This document shows positions 45,917-57,261 of a DNA stretch of 64,000 nt, piece after piece. The DNA is from Enterobacterales bacterium CwR94. Lineage in GTDB: Bacteria > Pseudomonadota > Gammaproteobacteria > Enterobacterales > Enterobacteriaceae. The translations under genes and the position numbers were made by a program. The stretch covers positions 292,382-356,381 of the forward strand of contig KZ478061.1 in assembly GCA_002837195.1 (NCBI GenBank), written 5' to 3'. Numbering within the stretch: position 1 is the first letter of the stretch; the number at the start of each line of letters is the position of its first letter. The notes beneath the pieces were generated by a model. It was not told the origin of the DNA. It searched no databases and saw only the letters and a program-made list of their open reading frames with translations.

Positions 45917-46933
45917 TTAAAAATCGTAATTATCGATATTGTCTTTGGTAAACACCACACGCTCAGGAAGCAGCACAATCCCGCTGCCAGCGGCTTCATA
46001 GCTGTAACCTTGCACGTCGTTTTTTGAGACGGTGACTTTACCGACATCCGGCACGTCCAGCGAATCACCGACCTTCACGTCCCCTTTCAGCAGTTGATTC
46101 GCCACCGCAATCGAAATCTTGCCCTGATTCACCACGTCCCACAGGCCAAACTGTTGCACCGTGCCACGTTTAACATAAGGCCGCATCACATTAGGCGTAC
46201 TGAATCCCACAATAGTGACATCTTTACGCCCCAGGTTTTCGGCGGCTTGCGCAGCGGCGGGCAACGCGTTGGCATCGGGCGCGATAATGGCATCCAGATC
46301 GCCCCAGGATTTCAAAATCCCCTCTGCGGTTTGCAGTGATTTGGTTGCATCGTTATAGCCATATTGCGTGGTCACCACTTCCCAACCGGGATGCTCTTTC
46401 GCGATCTTCTCTTTCGCCTCTTTTACCCACTGATTTTGGTCAGTAACGGTGGGGCTGGAGTAGAAAAACGCCACTTTGGCTTTCTCTTTTTTGACCTGAC
46501 TGCCCGCCATATCCACCAGCATACTGCCAAGCTGGGTCGGCGTGCCCTGATTGATGTAAATTGAGCGGCATTCGGGTTGCGTATCGGAATCCCAGGTCAG
46601 CACTTTAACGCCGCGCTGCATGGCACGCTTCAATGCCGGGCAGAGACCATCGGGGGAAACCGCCGCGACCACAATCGCGTTGTACCCCTGATTGACGAAG
46701 TTATTGATCATCTGCACTTGCCCGGAGACGCTGGGTTCCGTCGGGCCGTCATACGTCACATCCACCCCGAGGGCTTTTCCTGCCTCGACGGCACCTTTGC
46801 CGCCGCTGGTGAAATACCCTACGCCCACCAGTTTCGGGATAAAGGCAATGCGCTCTGCGGCATGTGCGCTCATGCTGAGCGACATGCCCCCTAAGGCGCA
46901 ACTCAGCGCCACTGCTTGCCAGCGTTTTTTCAT
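45917..46933 (-). CDS. lsrB: LsrB, periplasmic AI-2 binding protein
   Basis: This 338-residue solute-binding protein has a signal peptide ([19 protein letters not shown]...SAHA). It delivers the furanosyl-type AI-2 to the LsrACD transporter. Residues known to contact AI-2 in Salmonella LsrB are recognisable: Lys in FIPKLVGVG, Asp in TWDSD, Asp-Gln in VTDQNQW, and Pro/Ala in APDANALP. A bona fide AI-2 receptor rather than a generic sugar-binding protein is therefore likely. It starts 3 bp after lsrD on the same strand and is followed 9 bp later by lsrG. Confidence 0.95.
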   Translation of the reverse strand: MKKRWQAVALSCALGGMSLSMSAHAAERIAFIPKLVGVGYFTSGGKGAVEAGKALGVDVTYDGPTEPSVSGQVQMINNFVNQGYNAIVVAAVSPDGLCPALKRAMQRGVKVLTWDSDTQPECRSIYINQGTPTQLGSMLVDMAGSQVKKEKAKVAFFYSSPTVTDQNQWVKEAKEKIAKEHPGWEVVTTQYGYNDATKSLQTAEGILKSWGDLDAIIAPDANALPAAAQAAENLGRKDVTIVGFSTPNVMRPYVKRGTVQQFGLWDVVNQGKISIAVANQLLKGDVKVGDSLDVPDVGKVTVSKNDVQGYSYEAAGSGIVLLPERVVFTKDNIDNYDF

Positions 46934-46936
46934 GAT

Positions 46937-47950
46937 TTACTCCTGATATGAGGAAGGTTGACGCCCCCACCGCGCACGCAGGCGGCGTGCCAGTTGGCGC
47001 GTAATGCCAGGATTCAAACTCCAGGAGCGACCAATCACCGCGACAATCAGCAGCGCGCCTGCCAGCGCGCTACTCACTTGACTCGACACCCCAACCATTT
47101 GCAGCCCTTGCTGCAGAAATCCAATCACTAACGTCGCTAGCGCGGCCCCCAAAACCGAGCCAGAGCCGCCATAGATATTCGCACCGCCCAGCACCACCGC
47201 CGTGATGGCGGGCATCAATAGCGGCGCACCGAGATCAGCCCGTGCCGAGCCGAAATAGCTGCTCATCACGGTGGCGGCAATCGCCGATGCCAGCCCGGTT
47301 AACAGATATAACGTCAGTAAAGTGCGCGTCACCGGCAGCGCACCATAGCGTGCTGCCCGCGCATTTTGCCCAATCAGAAACACATAACGGCCCGTGCGTG
47401 TGCGGTGCATTAATGCCCAAAACAGCAGCGTGAGCACCAGAAACAAAAGCAGGGGTGATGGCACGCCAAGCAGCGTCATGTTCGCCAAATCGGTAAACAC
47501 CATGGGGAAATTGCCAATTCCTTCAAACCCCGTAGCGCCGACCAGCCCGGAGAGCAGCAAGGCGGCTCCACCATACAAATAGAGGGTGCCCAGGGTAATC
47601 ACTAACGGGTTAACCCCGGTCCACAGGATCAGGCCGCCGTTAAGCAGGCCGCAAAGCGAGCCCAGCACCAGCGTACAAAGAATGGCGACCGGCAGCGGCC
47701 AGTGATTTTGCAGCATCACACCCAATGCAATGGCACACAGCCCCACCACCGCGGCAAAAGAGATATCAATGCCCCCGCTGATCACCACCATGGTTAACGG
47801 CAACGCAATAATGCCCACCGTAATAAAATCGCTGGTGCTAAACAGCAAGGTATCAAGGTTGAGCATGCGTGGATTGGCCCAGCCAAACAGTAAGATTTCC
47901 AGAATCAGCAGCGCCGCCAGCGCCGCTTCCCAATTCAGGTAGCGCTTCAT
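46937..47950 (-). CDS. lsrD: LsrD, AI-2 transporter permease
   Basis: This 337-residue inner-membrane permease has about eight to ten hydrophobic segments. It starts [20 protein letters not shown] and contains [20 protein letters not shown] and [20 protein letters not shown], the typical ribose-type permease signatures. With LsrC it forms the membrane channel of the AI-2 importer. It overlaps lsrC by 4 bp (ATGA) and precedes lsrB by 3 bp. Confidence 0.95.
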   Translation of the reverse strand: MKRYLNWEAALAALLILEILLFGWANPRMLNLDTLLFSTSDFITVGIIALPLTMVVISGGIDISFAAVVGLCAIALGVMLQNHWPLPVAILCTLVLGSLCGLLNGGLILWTGVNPLVITLGTLYLYGGAALLLSGLVGATGFEGIGNFPMVFTDLANMTLLGVPSPLLLFLVLTLLFWALMHRTRTGRYVFLIGQNARAARYGALPVTRTLLTLYLLTGLASAIAATVMSSYFGSARADLGAPLLMPAITAVVLGGANIYGGSGSVLGAALATLVIGFLQQGLQMVGVSSQVSSALAGALLIVAVIGRSWSLNPGITRQLARRLRARWGRQPSSYQE

Positions 47951-48993
47951 TCGGTGGCTCCTTTCTGGTGATGGGAGGGACGACGCTGTCTCTGCAATCC
48001 GCGGGGTTTTGCGGGTGGCGTCAGAAAGCGCGCATATTTCTGCCGCCGCAGACGCCGCGCCAATGCTTGTCGTAAACGGCCATCAATCACCAACACCGCC
48101 AGCAAGACCAGCCCAGAAATAAAATCATTCCACCATGCCGGCAGGCGTAACAGCACCAGTACGCTGTCGATTTGCGTCAGGAACCAGGCACCCAATACCG
48201 CTCCCAATACAGTGCCCATTCCGCCCATCAGGCTGACGCCCCCCAGCACGCAGGCAGCAATGGCTTTCATTTCCATCCCAGTGCCGGTTTGATTAGGCAC
48301 AAACCCAATTTGCGCGGCGAACACAATGCCCGCCAGTGCGGCAAAGGCCCCGTTGCCGGTAAAGGCGAGGATGCGTACCTGATTCACCGCCACGCCAAGT
48401 TGTCTGGCCCCTTGCAGGTTATCGCCAGTGGCATACAGGCTGCGTCCTGCGCGGCTATAGCCTAAGATGCCAATCAACGTCGCCAACAGCCCCAGCACCA
48501 GCCAACCAGCTGGCGAGATCCCCAGCCACACTGGCGCGGCCAACTGTTTCAACGGTTCTGGTAATCCTTCAATCCATTTCCCGCCGGTCAGTAGCAGCAT
48601 CAGGCCGCGATATAATCCCAGCGTGCCCAGCGTGGCAACAATCGCCGGAATGCGTAATCCGGTGACCAGCACCCCATTAAACAGCCCCGCCAGCATGCCG
48701 CTGAGCACGGTAAGCAGACACGCCAGCGGCAACGCCATCCCCTGGTTGAGCAGTACCCCCAGAATGGCGGCACACAGCCCCATCGTGGAGCCACTGGACA
48801 CATCGATATTGCGCGTAAGCAACACCAGTGCGGCGCCCATCGCCAACAGCATCGCAATTTGCGCACTGCCAAAAATCATGCCGATCAGTTGCAAACTGGC
48901 ATTTTGCCTGTCGAGGGCCATTGGCAGCAGAAACAGCAGTAAAATCGCCAATAGCGTGCTGAGTTCGCGGTGCGTTTGCAGGTATTTCAGCAT
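47947..48993 (-). CDS. lsrC: LsrC, AI-2 transporter permease
   Basis: This 348-residue permease begins [18 protein letters not shown] and has the signature region [18 protein letters not shown] and the coupling segment [18 protein letters not shown]. It pairs with LsrD in the AI-2 importer. The gene overlaps lsrA by 7 bp and lsrD by 4 bp, a tightly coupled arrangement. The C-terminal tail (about 320-348) is basic and longer than the last membrane segment, and is probably cytoplasmic. Confidence 0.95.
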   Translation of the reverse strand: MLKYLQTHRELSTLLAILLLFLLPMALDRQNASLQLIGMIFGSAQIAMLLAMGAALVLLTRNIDVSSGSTMGLCAAILGVLLNQGMALPLACLLTVLSGMLAGLFNGVLVTGLRIPAIVATLGTLGLYRGLMLLLTGGKWIEGLPEPLKQLAAPVWLGISPAGWLVLGLLATLIGILGYSRAGRSLYATGDNLQGARQLGVAVNQVRILAFTGNGAFAALAGIVFAAQIGFVPNQTGTGMEMKAIAACVLGGVSLMGGMGTVLGAVLGAWFLTQIDSVLVLLRLPAWWNDFISGLVLLAVLVIDGRLRQALARRLRRQKYARFLTPPAKPRGLQRQRRPSHHQKGATE

Positions 48994-50519
48994 GCGATGT
49001 CTCCCGACGCGCCTGCGCGTCCCCAGGCCAGTTGCATCATGTTTTCCACGCTGATCTGCTCACCGGACAGCTCTCCCACCCGTTCGCCGTGGTGCATCAC
49101 TAATACCCGGTCCGCGAGCTGCACCACTTCGTCCAAATCCGATGAAATCACCACCAGGCCCACCTGCTGAGCAACAATGTTACGCAGCAGTTGGTAGATA
49201 TCCGCGCGGGCGGCCACATCGACTCCCCGCGTGGGTTCGTCGACAATCAGCACGCAAGGTGAGGCTGCCAGGCAATTCGCCAGCAGTAATTTTTGCTGAT
49301 TGCCGCCAGACAGCGTGCGCGCCGCTTGCGATTCATGATTCAGCTTAATGCCCAATGCCCGTTGGTAACGGGTCAGCAATGCTTGCTCCTGGCGCGGACG
49401 CAGCCACCAGTTGCGCTGGCCCAGCGTCAGTGCCGTTACGTTCCAGGTTAATGGCGCATCTAAAAACAGGCCGGAGGTTTGCCGATCTTCGGGCAGATAA
49501 ACCAGTCCGGCCTGCAGACGCTCAGCGCAACGCAGTGCGAGCAAACTGCGGCCGTTCAACGTCGCCGAGCCGCCGCGCGCCGCGCGCAATCCGTATAAGG
49601 TTTCAGCCAGCTCTGTTCGCCCGGCACCGACGATCCCCGCGATGCCAAGGATCTCCCCTGCCCGCACCTGCAATGAAATCTGTTGAAATCCTTCCCCGCT
49701 CAGATCCTCAACGCACAGCAGCGTCTCACCGTCTTGCGTTGGCCGCGCTTGCCCGGCGTGGATCCACAAGTCCTGCTCCGCGCTAAGCCGAGAGGTGTTG
49801 CTTAGCGGCATCATGGCGTTGATTAGCGCATCATCATTCCAGTTATCCAGCTCACCTTGCAGCACCACACAGCCATCGCGCATCACACTGACCGCGTGTG
49901 CCAGTGCGCGGATCTCCGGCAATTTGTGCGAGATAAACACAATCCCCACGCCCTGTGCCGCCAGTTGACGCACCAGACGAAACAGGCGGTCGGTTTCAAC
50001 CGGAGTTAATGACGCGGTGGGTTCATCCAGAATCAATACCCGGGCATCACGCATTAGCCCACGCAAAATTTCCACCAGTTGCTGATCGGCAACATCAAGC
50101 ATGCCCGCCGGTGCATCAAGGCGCAGCGTACTGCCTAACTGGGTCAACAAGGCATTGAGACGATTATCGCTGGCCTGTTGGCGTGACAAGCGAAACACAA
50201 TGTTCTCGCGCACCGTCAGGCTGGGGAACAGCAGCGGTTCCTGCGGCACCAGATAGATACCGCATTGATGCGCTTTCGCCGGTGTCATCGCACGCAATAC
50301 TGCGCCATTCAAACGCAGGCTGCCGCTGTCCGGCTGCTCAATGCCGGCAATAATTTTCATCAGCGTTGATTTGCCTGCGCCATTACCCCCGAGCAAAGCA
50401 TGAATCTCCCCCGCCTGCAGTCTGAAGCTAATCGCTTTTAACACCGCAACACCGGAGAAGGCTTTGCTGACCTCGTCAATCTGTAACAGTGGTCCGTTTG
50501 AGGTGTCTTGCTGCATCAT
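48987..50519 (-). CDS. lsrA: LsrA, AI-2 transporter ATPase
   Basis: This 510-residue protein has two ABC ATPase domains in tandem, the sugar-importer pattern. The first has Walker [10 protein letters not shown] and Walker [11 protein letters not shown]. The second has a degenerate Walker A (GIVGAGRTE) but a good signature LSGGNQQK and [12 protein letters not shown]. It energises AI-2 uptake through LsrCD. It is the first gene of the operon lsrA-C-D-B-G, with lsrR divergent 211 bp upstream. Confidence 0.95.
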   Translation of the reverse strand: MMQQDTSNGPLLQIDEVSKAFSGVAVLKAISFRLQAGEIHALLGGNGAGKSTLMKIIAGIEQPDSGSLRLNGAVLRAMTPAKAHQCGIYLVPQEPLLFPSLTVRENIVFRLSRQQASDNRLNALLTQLGSTLRLDAPAGMLDVADQQLVEILRGLMRDARVLILDEPTASLTPVETDRLFRLVRQLAAQGVGIVFISHKLPEIRALAHAVSVMRDGCVVLQGELDNWNDDALINAMMPLSNTSRLSAEQDLWIHAGQARPTQDGETLLCVEDLSGEGFQQISLQVRAGEILGIAGIVGAGRTELAETLYGLRAARGGSATLNGRSLLALRCAERLQAGLVYLPEDRQTSGLFLDAPLTWNVTALTLGQRNWWLRPRQEQALLTRYQRALGIKLNHESQAARTLSGGNQQKLLLANCLAASPCVLIVDEPTRGVDVAARADIYQLLRNIVAQQVGLVVISSDLDEVVQLADRVLVMHHGERVGELSGEQISVENMMQLAWGRAGASGDIAC

Positions 50520-50730
50520 CGCCCCTTAGAACAAATGATTTTTAAATTTCATAATGTTCATAATCCTGGCGAGCCGTGGGATAAAAAACTTTCGGTTTGC
50601 TCACAGAATGTTCATTCAGCGTTAAACGGGGTATTATTTACGGCAAACATGTTGCGGAATTGTAATCTCACTCACAGTTCTCGCTCGCCGACAAACGAAC
50701 AATTGATTTAAATTTTATAAAGTGTTCATC
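50520..50730. promoter_or_regulatory. lsrA/lsrR divergent promoter region with LsrR-type motifs
   Basis: The element TGTTCAT occurs three times (50555-50561, 50609-50615, 50723-50729), with further GAACAA copies in the opposite sense at 50529 and about 50697. LsrR represses both divergent operons in E. coli, and repeated TGAACA-type elements are consistent with its operators. This is a visual motif match, not a tested site. Confidence 0.55.
50661..50676. promoter_or_regulatory. CRP-like site in the lsr control region
   Basis: TGTAA-TCTCAC-TCACA matches the CRP core TGTGA-N6-TCACA at nine of ten positions. The E. coli lsr operon is activated by cAMP-CRP, so the site fits expectation. Confidence 0.6.
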
Positions 50731-51699
50731 ATGAAAAACGATCGCAGCCTGGAGTCAGGCATCACTGTGGACAACGGTATGGGCGAAGAAGAGCTACTGG
50801 CGCGCACCGCCTGGTTCTATTACCACGACGGTTTGACGCAAAACGAAATTGGTGAACGTCTTGGGCTGACGCGCCTGAAAGTCTCGCGTCTGCTGGAGAA
50901 AGGCCGCCAGTCGGGCGTGATCCGCGTGCAAATTAACTCGCGCTACGAAGGCTGTTTGACACTGGAACACGCGCTAAAGCAACAATTCGCGTTGAAACAT
51001 GTCCGTGTCCTGCCGGAACTGGCCACACAAAATTTGAGCCAGCGTTTGGGCGTCGGTGCTGCGCAAATGCTGATGTCGCTGCTGCAACCGCAGCAATTAC
51101 TGGCAGTAGGATTCGGCGAAACCACCATGAATACGCTGCAACATCTGAGCGGCTTTATTGCCTCACAGCAGATTCGTATGGTGACCCTCTCCGGTGGCGT
51201 CGGCCCCTATATGACCGGCATAGGCCAGTTGGATTCCGCCTGTGGCGTCAGCATTATCCCGGCGCCGCTGCGTGCTTCCAGTGCCAGCGTCGCGCAGATT
51301 TTGCGCCAGGAGCGTAGCGTACAAGATGTAATGCTGGCGGCCAGCGCCGCCGATGTCGCCGTGGTGGGCATTGGTTCACTGCGTCAAAAGCAGCAAGCCA
51401 CTATTTTGCGCTCAGGCTATATCAGCGAAGGTGAGCAACTGCTGTACGCGCGTAAAGGCGCAGTGGGCGATATCCTCGGTTATTTTATGCAGCCCGACGG
51501 GCAGCTCGCCGCCAACATGCCGATTCACGATGAGCTGATTGCCGTGCGTCCAGAGGAGATGGCCACCATTCCGATGGTGGTGGGTGTGGCGGGCGGCAGC
51601 GAAAAAGCCGATGCCATTCTGGCCGCCCTGCACAGTCAGCGTATCAACGCGCTGGTCACAGATGAAAGTACGGCCCACGCCATGCTGGCCGCCTTATAG
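50731..51699 (+). CDS. lsrR: LsrR, repressor of the lsr genes
   Basis: This SorC/DeoR-type regulator is about 322 residues long. It has an N-terminal helix-turn-helix ([24 protein letters not shown]) and a sugar-binding C-terminal domain ([42 protein letters not shown]). It represses lsr transcription until phospho-AI-2 binds. The start chosen is ATG 50731; a GTG three codons earlier (50722) is possible and overlaps a putative operator. It is divergent from lsrA and followed by lsrK on the same strand, as in E. coli. Confidence 0.94.
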   Translation: MKNDRSLESGITVDNGMGEEELLARTAWFYYHDGLTQNEIGERLGLTRLKVSRLLEKGRQSGVIRVQINSRYEGCLTLEHALKQQFALKHVRVLPELATQNLSQRLGVGAAQMLMSLLQPQQLLAVGFGETTMNTLQHLSGFIASQQIRMVTLSGGVGPYMTGIGQLDSACGVSIIPAPLRASSASVAQILRQERSVQDVMLAASAADVAVVGIGSLRQKQQATILRSGYISEGEQLLYARKGAVGDILGYFMQPDGQLAANMPIHDELIAVRPEEMATIPMVVGVAGGSEKADAILAALHSQRINALVTDESTAHAMLAAL

Positions 51700-51752
51700 G
51701 CGGTGACGGGGGTCAGTCTGATTTGAACCGTTTTTTACGTGGAGAAACAGAG

Positions 51753-53324
51753 ATGACACACGCCCCGCACGTAATGGCGCTTGACGCCGGTACCGGCAGC
51801 ATTCGCGCCGTCATTTTTTCAGAACAAGGCGAACAGATTGCCGTCGCCCAGGCGGAGTGGCAACACCTGGCGCTGCCCGACGTGCCGGGTTCAATGGAAT
51901 TCGACCTGCAAAAGAACTGGCAGTTAGCCTGCCAGTGTATTCGCCAGGCCTTAGCGAATGCGCAGTTGCCTGCCAGTGCCATTCGCGGTATCGCCTGTTG
52001 CTCAATGCGTGAAGGCATCGTGCTGTATAACAAAGCCGGTGAAGCCATTTGGGCCTGTGCCAATGTGGACGCACGGGCCAGCCGCGAAGTCAGCGAATTA
52101 AAAGAGATCCATCAGGGCGCCTTTGAACGTGAGGTCTATCAATACTCAGGCCAGACGCTGGCGCTGGGTGCCATGCCGCGCTTACTTTGGCTGGCACATC
52201 ATCGTCCTGACATCTACCGCGAAGCCGCGACGCTGACCATGATCAGCGACTGGCTGGCCTGTTGCCTGAGCGGTGAACTGGCGGTGGATCCCTCTAATGC
52301 TGGCACCACGGGCATGCTGGATTTACATACCCGCCAGTGGCGACCTGAGCTGTTAGATATGGCCGGTTTACGTGGCGATATCCTCTCGCCGGTGCTGGAA
52401 ACCGGCGTTCCCCTCGGTAAAGTGACCGCACGTGCCGCAGAGGCGTGTGGACTGGCGGCCGGAACGGTTGTCGCCATGGGCGGCGGCGATGTGCAACTGG
52501 GTTCGCTGGGACTCGGCGTGGTACAACCCGGGGAAACCGCCGTACTGGGCGGTACCTTCTGGCAGCAAGTGGTGAACCTACCGCGGCCCGCCGTCGACCC
52601 GCAGATGAATATTCGCGTTAATCCGCATGTCATCCCTGGCATGGCGCAAGCAGAGGCGATTAGCTTTTTTACTGGCCTCACCATGCGTTGGTTTCGCGAC
52701 GCGTTTTGCAGCGAGGAGAAGCTGATTGCAGAACGCTTAGGCGTGGACTGCTACAGCCTGCTGGAGGAGATGGCGGCGCGCGTGCCCGTCGGCTCCTGGG
52801 GCGTTATGCCGGTGTTTTCTGATGCCATGCACTTTAACAAGTGGTATCACGCCGCTCCCTCTTTTATTAATTTGTCTATCGATCCCGAACGCTGCAATAA
52901 ACAAACGCTGTTTCGCGCACTGAAAGAGAATGCCGCAATTGTTTCTGCCTGCAATCTGGATCAGGTCGCGGCGTTTTCAGGTGCGCGCAGCGACAGTCTG
53001 GTGTTTGCCGGTGGGGGATCGAAAGGTGCCTTGTGGAGCCAAATTCTCAGCGACGTGACAGGCTTGCGTGTGAAAGTGCCGCAGGTTAAAGAAGCCACCG
53101 CGCTAGGCTGTGCTATCGCCGCCGGTGTCGCCGCAGGCATGTATGATTCGCTGGCGGAGACCGGGCGTTCACTGGTGCGCTGGGAGCGTGAATACCATCC
53201 CAATGCCCAGCATCATCAACTTTATCAGGCGCACAAAGCGCGCTGGCAAAAAATATACGCCGATCAACTTGGGCTGGTCGACAGTGGGCTGACCACCTCA
53301 ATGTGGAAAGCCCCTGGGTTGTGA
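51753..53324 (+). CDS. lsrK: LsrK, AI-2 kinase
   Basis: This protein of about 523 residues belongs to the FGGY carbohydrate kinase family. LsrK phosphorylates AI-2 (open-chain DPD), trapping it in the cell and producing the LsrR inducer. Family marks are the N-terminal [14 protein letters not shown], the [16 protein letters not shown] segment and the C-terminal [20 protein letters not shown]. The start is ATG 51753, with GGAGAAACAGAG just upstream; a frame running back to 51723 relies on TTG. It lies 53 bp downstream of lsrR and ends in a terminator at 53419. Confidence 0.94.
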   Translation: MTHAPHVMALDAGTGSIRAVIFSEQGEQIAVAQAEWQHLALPDVPGSMEFDLQKNWQLACQCIRQALANAQLPASAIRGIACCSMREGIVLYNKAGEAIWACANVDARASREVSELKEIHQGAFEREVYQYSGQTLALGAMPRLLWLAHHRPDIYREAATLTMISDWLACCLSGELAVDPSNAGTTGMLDLHTRQWRPELLDMAGLRGDILSPVLETGVPLGKVTARAAEACGLAAGTVVAMGGGDVQLGSLGLGVVQPGETAVLGGTFWQQVVNLPRPAVDPQMNIRVNPHVIPGMAQAEAISFFTGLTMRWFRDAFCSEEKLIAERLGVDCYSLLEEMAARVPVGSWGVMPVFSDAMHFNKWYHAAPSFINLSIDPERCNKQTLFRALKENAAIVSACNLDQVAAFSGARSDSLVFAGGGSKGALWSQILSDVTGLRVKVPQVKEATALGCAIAAGVAAGMYDSLAETGRSLVRWEREYHPNAQHHQLYQAHKARWQKIYADQLGLVDSGLTTSMWKAPGL

Positions 53325-53418
53325 ACCCGCCAGATCAATTTCCTTTTGGACGCCATTAAGCATTTTCAATAGTGTATTCACGTCACAAAAAATTCATAAC
53401 CAATCCCAGATAAGTCCG

Positions 53419-53447
53419 CTGCCCGCGGCCTTATCCGGGCAGTTTTT
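53419..53447 (+). terminator. Terminator after lsrK
   Basis: The stem CTGCCCG / CGGGCAG has a 10-nt loop and is followed by five T's, about 95 bp after the lsrK stop. Confidence 0.8.
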
Positions 53448-53768
53448 GGGCAAAGAAAAGTCTTATCGAAATAAGCTGTTTAAGAAACATGCGCTCAATC
53501 AACTTATGAAAAAAAAGTCCTTAGTGATTGACAGTACAGGCAGGCCTTATGGAATGCGGATCCAGGATTTATACCAGGGTCTTGAGGGATTTTTTCGAAA
53601 AAATCAACTCTTGTGAAGCGCAGAATGCTGACTAGAATACTCACCATATTGTTATCTTTTGTTCCCGCACCCCCAATATGTAGTGTTTATCCACAGAGTT
53701 ACTCACAACGAGCGCCCTGTGTATAAACCGGGGATAGTTTTGACTTCACGGACAGGTAAAAACGCGAC
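53448..53768 (+). promoter_or_regulatory. nrdA upstream region with DnaA and NrdR-type sites
   Basis: A perfect DnaA box TTATCCACA (53687-53695) is followed 3 bp later by TTACTCACA (53699-53707), mirroring the paired boxes before E. coli nrdA. Immediately upstream, 53671-53686 (CCCCAATATGTAGTGT) resembles an NrdR box, and a weaker half-like copy starts at 53641 (TCACCATATTG). No gene is seen in the rest of the gap. Confidence 0.75.
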
Positions 53769-56054
53769 ATGAATCAGAGTCTGCTTGTAACTAAACGCGA
53801 TGGCCGCACCGAGCGCATCAATCTCGACAAAATTCACCGCGTACTCGACTGGGCGGCTGAAGGCCTGCAAAACGTGTCTGTTTCTCAGGTTGAATTGCGT
53901 TCACACATCCAGTTTTATGATGGCATCAAGACGTCGGATATCCACGAAACCATTATCAAAGCGGCAGCGGATTTGATCTCCCGCGACGCGCCGGATTACC
54001 AATACCTGGCCGCGCGTCTGGCAGTTTTCCACCTGCGCAAAAAAGCCTATGACCAGTTCGAGCCGCCGAAACTGTATGCACACGTACAGCGCATGGTCGA
54101 CATGGGCAAATACGATCGCCATCTGCTGGAAGACTACACTCAGGCAGAGTTCGAGCAGATGGACAGCTTTATCGATCACTGGCGTGATATGAATTTCTCC
54201 TACGCTGCCGTGAAGCAGTTGGAAGGGAAATATCTGGTGCAGAACCGTGTCACCGGTGAAATTTACGAAAGCGCTCAGTTCCTGTATATCCTGGTAGCCG
54301 CCTGCCTGTTCTCCGGCTACCCGCGCGAAACGCGCCTCGATTACGTGAAGCGTTTTTATGACGCCATTTCCACCTTTAAAATCTCCCTGCCAACACCGAT
54401 CATGTCCGGTGTACGTACACCCACGCGCCAGTTCAGCTCTTGCGTGCTGATTGAGTGTGGCGACAGCCTGGATTCCATCAATGCGACCTCCAGTGCGATT
54501 GTAAAATATGTTTCTCAGCGCGCCGGGATTGGCATCAATGCGGGTCGCATTCGTGCGCTGGGCAGCCCTATTCGTGGCGGCGAAGCCTTCCATACCGGCT
54601 GTATCCCGTTCTATAAGCACTTCCAAACCGCCGTGAAATCCTGTTCACAAGGTGGCGTACGTGGCGGTGCTGCGACGCTGTTCTACCCAATGTGGCATTT
54701 GGAAGTTGAGAGCCTGTTGGTGCTGAAAAACAACCGTGGGGTTGAAGGCAACCGCGTACGTCATATGGATTACGGTGTGCAGTTGAACAAACTGATGTAT
54801 CAACGCTTGCTGAAAGGCGAAGACATCACACTGTTTAGCCCTTCCGATGTGCCGGGCCTGTACGACGCGTTCTTCGCCGATCAGGATGAATTTGAGCGCC
54901 TGTATGTTAAATACGAGCAGGACAGCAGCATCCGCAAGCAGCGCGTTAAAGCCGTTGAGCTGTTTTCATTGATGATGCAAGAACGTGCTTCTACCGGGCG
55001 TATCTACATCCAAAACGTCGACCACTGCAACACCCACAGCCCGTTTGATCCGGCTATCGCCCCAGTGCGCCAGTCCAACCTGTGCCTGGAAATTGCGCTG
55101 CCGACCAAACCACTGAATGACGTCAATGACGAAAACGGTGAGATTGCCCTGTGTACACTGTCAGCCTTTAACCTCGGAGCCATCGAGAGCCTCGACGATT
55201 TAGAAGAGCTGGCGGTGCTGGCCGTTCGCGCACTCGACTCCCTGTTGGATTATCAGGATTACCCTATTCTGGCGGCCCAACGTGGCTCGATGGGGCGTCG
55301 TACACTGGGTATTGGCGTGATCAACTATGCTTACTATCTGGCGAAAAACGGTGTGCGCTATTCCGATGGCAGCGCCAATAACCTGACGCACAAAACCTTT
55401 GAAGCCATTCAGTACTATCTGCTGAAAGCCTCCAATGCGCTTGCGAAAGAACAAGGTGCTTGCCCGTGGTTTAATGAAACCACCTACGCGCAGGGCGTGT
55501 TGCCGATCGACACGTACAAGAAAGACCTCGATACCATCAGCAACGAGCCGCTGCACCTTGACTGGGAAGGTCTGCGTGAGCAAATCAAAACCCATGGCCT
55601 GCGTAACTCCACGCTGTCTGCCCTGATGCCGTCTGAGACCTCTTCCCAGATCTCAAACGCCACTAACGGTATTGAGCCACCGCGCGGTCATATCAGCATT
55701 AAAGCGTCAAAAGATGGCATCCTGCGTCAGGTCGTGCCGGAATATGAAGCGCTGAAAGACAACTATGAACTGCTGTGGGAAATGCCAAATAACGATGGCT
55801 ACTTGCAGTTGGTTGGTCTGATGCAGAAGTTTATTGACCAGGCCATTTCCTCAAACACCAATTATGACCCAACGCGTTTCGCGAACGGGAAAGTGCCGAT
55901 GAAGCAGCTGCTGAAAGATTTGCTGACGGCCTACAAATTTGGCGTGAAAACCCTGTATTACCAAAACACCCGTGACGGTGCTGAGGATGCTCAGGACGAT
56001 CTCGCACCTTCCATTCAGGACGATGGCTGCGAAAGCGGCGCGTGCAAGATTTAA
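53769..56054 (+). CDS. nrdA: Class Ia ribonucleotide reductase alpha subunit NrdA
   Basis: This 761-residue subunit, the same length as in E. coli, reduces ribonucleoside diphosphates to deoxy forms together with NrdB. An ATP-cone allosteric domain occupies the first 90 residues. Active-site Cys225 lies in QFSSCVLIECG, and Asn437/Cys439/Glu441 are in RQSNLCLEIA. The redox shuttle pair is at the C-terminus (CESGACKI). Upstream DnaA and NrdR-like sites suggest the usual replication- and dNTP-linked control. nrdB follows after 75 bp. Confidence 0.97.
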   Translation: MNQSLLVTKRDGRTERINLDKIHRVLDWAAEGLQNVSVSQVELRSHIQFYDGIKTSDIHETIIKAAADLISRDAPDYQYLAARLAVFHLRKKAYDQFEPPKLYAHVQRMVDMGKYDRHLLEDYTQAEFEQMDSFIDHWRDMNFSYAAVKQLEGKYLVQNRVTGEIYESAQFLYILVAACLFSGYPRETRLDYVKRFYDAISTFKISLPTPIMSGVRTPTRQFSSCVLIECGDSLDSINATSSAIVKYVSQRAGIGINAGRIRALGSPIRGGEAFHTGCIPFYKHFQTAVKSCSQGGVRGGAATLFYPMWHLEVESLLVLKNNRGVEGNRVRHMDYGVQLNKLMYQRLLKGEDITLFSPSDVPGLYDAFFADQDEFERLYVKYEQDSSIRKQRVKAVELFSLMMQERASTGRIYIQNVDHCNTHSPFDPAIAPVRQSNLCLEIALPTKPLNDVNDENGEIALCTLSAFNLGAIESLDDLEELAVLAVRALDSLLDYQDYPILAAQRGSMGRRTLGIGVINYAYYLAKNGVRYSDGSANNLTHKTFEAIQYYLLKASNALAKEQGACPWFNETTYAQGVLPIDTYKKDLDTISNEPLHLDWEGLREQIKTHGLRNSTLSALMPSETSSQISNATNGIEPPRGHISIKASKDGILRQVVPEYEALKDNYELLWEMPNNDGYLQLVGLMQKFIDQAISSNTNYDPTRFANGKVPMKQLLKDLLTAYKFGVKTLYYQNTRDGAEDAQDDLAPSIQDDGCESGACKI

Positions 56055-56129
56055 TGTTTGTGTTGGGCGGGCGCACTCGCGCTCGCCCCTGCACCTTCTG
56101 TGCATAACATTATTATTTGGATTTGAATC

Positions 56130-57260
56130 ATGGCCTATACCACGTTTTCTCAGAATAAAAACGACCAGCTTAGCGAACCGATGTTTTTTGGTCAGCCGGT
56201 CAACGTTGCCCGCTATGACCAGCAAAAATATGACATTTTTGAAAAGCTGATCGAAAAACAGCTCTCCTTTTTCTGGCGTCCAGAAGAAGTGGATGTGTCG
56301 CGTGACCGTATCGACTATCAGGCTTTGCCCGATCACGAAAAACACATTTTTATCAGCAACCTGAAATACCAGACGCTGCTGGACTCCATCCAAGGCCGCA
56401 GTCCAAACGTTGCGCTGCTGCCGCTGATTTCGATTCCAGAACTGGAAACTTGGGTTGAGACCTGGGCGTTTTCAGAAACTATTCACTCACGCTCCTACAC
56501 CCATATCATTCGTAATATCGTTAATGATCCGGCCGTGGTGTTCGATGATATCGTGACCAACGAACAGATCCTGTCACGCGCCAAAGACATCTCCGGTTAT
56601 TACGACGATCTGATCGAGATGACCAGCTACTGGCATCTGCTGGGTGAAGGCACGCATCAGGTTAACGGTAAAACCGTCACCGTCAGCCTGCGTGAACTGA
56701 AAAAACAGCTTTATATCTGCCTGATGAGCGTCAACGCCCTGGAAGCGATTCGTTTCTACGTGAGCTTTGCCTGCTCTTTTGCCTTCGCAGAACGTGAGCT
56801 GATGGAAGGCAATGCCAAAATCATCCGTCTGATTGCCCGTGATGAAGCCCTGCATCTGACCGGAACTCAGCACATGCTGAATCTGCTGCGCAGCGGCGAA
56901 GACGATCCAGAAATGGCGGAGATCGCCCAAGAGTGCCGTCAGGAGTGCTATGACCTGTTTGTGCTGGCTGCCGAGCAGGAAAAAGAGTGGGCAGATTACC
57001 TGTTCAGCGACGGCTCCATGATTGGTCTGAACAAAGACATTTTGTGCCAGTATATCGAATACATCACCAACATTCGTATGCAGGCTGTGGGTCTGGATCT
57101 GCCGTTTAAAACCCGCTCCAACCCGATCCCGTGGATCAACAGTTGGCTGGTCTCTGACAACGTGCAGGTTGCCCCGCAAGAAGTGGAAGTCAGTTCTTAC
57201 CTGGTCGGTCAGATCGACGCCTCGGTTGATGCTGACGATCTGAGCGATTTCCAACTCTAA
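56130..57260 (+). CDS. nrdB: Class Ia ribonucleotide reductase beta subunit NrdB
   Basis: This 376-residue beta subunit carries the di-iron/tyrosyl radical cofactor. The radical Tyr122 and ligands Glu115 and His118 are visible in [13 protein letters not shown]. Later ligands lie in [10 protein letters not shown] and [14 protein letters not shown]. The C-terminal tail ([10 protein letters not shown]) is the part that docks to NrdA. It sits between nrdA and yfaE, the maintenance ferredoxin, whose start codon follows the nrdB stop by one base. Confidence 0.97.
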   Translation: MAYTTFSQNKNDQLSEPMFFGQPVNVARYDQQKYDIFEKLIEKQLSFFWRPEEVDVSRDRIDYQALPDHEKHIFISNLKYQTLLDSIQGRSPNVALLPLISIPELETWVETWAFSETIHSRSYTHIIRNIVNDPAVVFDDIVTNEQILSRAKDISGYYDDLIEMTSYWHLLGEGTHQVNGKTVTVSLRELKKQLYICLMSVNALEAIRFYVSFACSFAFAERELMEGNAKIIRLIARDEALHLTGTQHMLNLLRSGEDDPEMAEIAQECRQECYDLFVLAAEQEKEWADYLFSDGSMIGLNKDILCQYIEYITNIRMQAVGLDLPFKTRSNPIPWINSWLVSDNVQVAPQEVEVSSYLVGQIDASVDADDLSDFQL

Positions 57261-57261
57261 G

